From positions 1-6,582 of the forward strand of contig JAEOUI010000339.1 of the NCBI GenBank assembly GCA_016839425.1: DNA of 6,582 nucleotides, given 5' to 3'. Position numbers and translations under genes: made by a program. Origin of the DNA: Promethearchaeota archaeon. GTDB taxonomy: Archaea > Asgardarchaeota > Lokiarchaeia > Sigynarchaeales > SOKP01. Below are positions 5,718 to 6,582 of this stretch, one piece after another (within the stretch, counting starts at the first letter, position 1; every line of letters starts with the position of its first letter). The notes beneath the pieces were generated by a model, which made no database searches, was not told the origin of the DNA, and worked only from the letters and a program-made list of their open reading frames with translations.

Positions 5718-6224
5718 TTAACTTCTTGCAATTATTTTTTTTGCGTAATTAACAAGTCCTTCTGATTCGATTATTTCTTGCAAAAATTTGGGCATTTTAT
5801 TGATTTCGAATTGTTTTTGTGAAGTTAAATTTGAAATGATCCCTTTTTCAAAATCAATTTCAAGCTCGTCTCCCGTGTTAACTTCTTGAATTTTCTTGAA
5901 TTCAACGATAGGCAAGCCAATATTTATTGCGTTTCGAAAAAAGATCCTCGCAAAAGAAGGAGCTAAGACGCATTGGATTCCTGCGGTTTTAATTGCAAGA
6001 GGCGCTTGTTCTCTACTCGAACCGCTCCCAAAATTTGAATCGGCAACGATTATGGAAATTCCCTCGTTTTTAACTTTTGAATTAAAGTCTGGATCGAGAT
6101 CTTCCATGCAATGTTCTGCCAAAAATTCAGGGTCTGATTTTACCAAGTAGCGCGCTGGAATAATCAAGTCCGTGTTTATGTTCTTTTCCTCGTATTTTAT
6201 CGCTTTTCCTTTCAATACAATCAC
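5718..6224 (-). CDS. leuD: 3-isopropylmalate dehydratase small subunit
   Basis: LeuD is the small (swivelling) subunit of the aconitase-family enzyme that isomerises 2-isopropylmalate to 3-isopropylmalate through a dehydrated intermediate in leucine synthesis. It works with LeuC in the cytoplasm. The 168-residue length is typical of archaeal-type LeuD/HacB and shorter than the bacterial protein. Conserved parts are [13 protein letters not shown] (15-27), the [12 protein letters not shown] loop (64-75), whose residues contact substrate in the family, and [18 protein letters not shown] (88-105). The substrate-loop motif is YLVK (26-29). Known methanogen homoaconitase small subunits carry YLRT and isopropylmalate-type ones YLV-like motifs, so LeuD is preferred over HacB, though not proven. 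The start is GTG 6224, the most upstream in-frame start after a stop codon; a TTG at 6215 would give MKGKAIKY and is also possible. The gene lies 27 bp after leuC, in an operon. No clear Shine-Dalgarno is seen. Confidence 0.88.
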   Translation of the reverse strand: MIVLKGKAIKYEEKNINTDLIIPARYLVKSDPEFLAEHCMEDLDPDFNSKVKNEGISIIVADSNFGSGSSREQAPLAIKTAGIQCVLAPSFARIFFRNAINIGLPIVEFKKIQEVNTGDELEIDFEKGIISNLTSQKQFEINKMPKFLQEIIESEGLVNYAKKIIARS

Positions 6225-6251
6225 TCGTTAAATATCATTATCATTAAATAA

Positions 6252-6582
6252 TTATAAATAATCAGGAGAGGTAATATACCCCTTTATCGCAGAAGCGGCA
6301 GCAACGGCAGGTCCTGACAAGTAGACTTCACTTTCCACATGACCCATTCTTCCTATGAAATTGCGATTGGTCGTTGATATTGCTTTTTCTCCCGCAGCGA
6401 GAATCCCCATAAAACCACCCAAGCAAGGACCACAGGTGGGTGTCGAGACAATCGCTCCAGCATCGATAAAAACCTCGAGCAAGCCTTCGTTCAATGCATC
6501 CAAGTAAATTTTTGGCGTTCCGGGTATCACGATGCATCGAACATTGGAATTTACTCTTTTATTCTTGAAAATTTTAGCAGCC
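6252..6582 (-). CDS. leuC: 3-isopropylmalate dehydratase large subunit, C-terminal part (5' end beyond window)
   Basis: The frame is open through the right edge and ends at TAA (6254-6252), giving the last 109 residues. The GTG at 6530 is an internal codon: in-frame sequence matching the family continues upstream ([18 protein letters not shown]). Diagnostic segments are [11 protein letters not shown], whose two Cys are the last two ligands of the aconitase-type [4Fe-4S] cluster, then [13 protein letters not shown] and [18 protein letters not shown]. LeuC holds the Fe-S cluster and binds substrate together with LeuD. After CGPCLGG the family usually has a His (GGHMG in the archaeal sequences I know); here it is Phe (GGFMG). 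Homoaconitase (HacA) is a close relative and cannot be fully excluded from the C-terminus alone. No other leucine-pathway genes are in the window. Confidence 0.88.
   Translation of the reverse strand, partial: AAKIFKNKRVNSNVRCIVIPGTPKIYLDALNEGLLEVFIDAGAIVSTPTCGPCLGGFMGILAAGEKAISTTNRNFIGRMGHVESEVYLSGPAVAAASAIKGYITSPDYL

Overview
The window is AT-rich, gene-dense prokaryotic DNA that looks archaeal, most plausibly from an Asgard (Lokiarchaeia-like) genome. The evidence is an archaeal-type acetyl-CoA decarbonylase/synthase (Wood-Ljungdahl) delta subunit, a short archaeal-type LeuD, secreted proteins with Lys-rich N-terminal signal anchors and many N-glycosylation sequons, a C-terminal 'PGYP + membrane helix + KKRK' anchor, T-tract terminators and TATA-like promoter elements. 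The lineage assignment is an inference; there is no rRNA or ribosomal protein gene to confirm it.

Layout, left to right. (1) 1-228, plus strand: the C-terminal end of a probable DDE-type transposase, cut by the window edge. (2) 362-1552, minus strand: cdhD, apparently a single-gene transcription unit with a T-rich terminator on its left and no cdhA/B/C/E neighbour visible. (3) 1553-1885: a 333-bp divergent intergenic region with several small palindromes. (4) 1886-5157, plus strand: three tandem paralogues (385, 287 and 330 aa), each with an N-terminal signal anchor and a shared extracytoplasmic domain. The domain's motif order (HTSHG ... MWxWC ... TTG/MTGN ... DFxDIE ... D/ExxH) resembles the catalytic blocks of SGNH/GDSL-type hydrolases. 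The first paralogue also carries a PKD/Ig-like domain. The first and third share an identical 12-nt leader element placed exactly 10 nt before their ATG. (5) 5154-5663, minus strand: a small secreted beta-rich protein with a C-terminal anchor, overlapping the stop codon of the third paralogue. (6) 5718-6582, minus strand: leuD and the 3' end of leuC, the two subunits of 3-isopropylmalate dehydratase, in a leuC-leuD operon whose start lies beyond the right edge.

The cytoplasmic genes are metabolic: cdhD for C1/acetyl-CoA metabolism and leuCD for leucine synthesis. The cell-surface genes sit between them. The most novel element is the tandem family of secreted SGNH-like paralogues with its shared leader motif and diversified catalytic block. 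The evidence suggests local duplication and divergence of surface enzymes, but their substrate cannot be read from the sequence.
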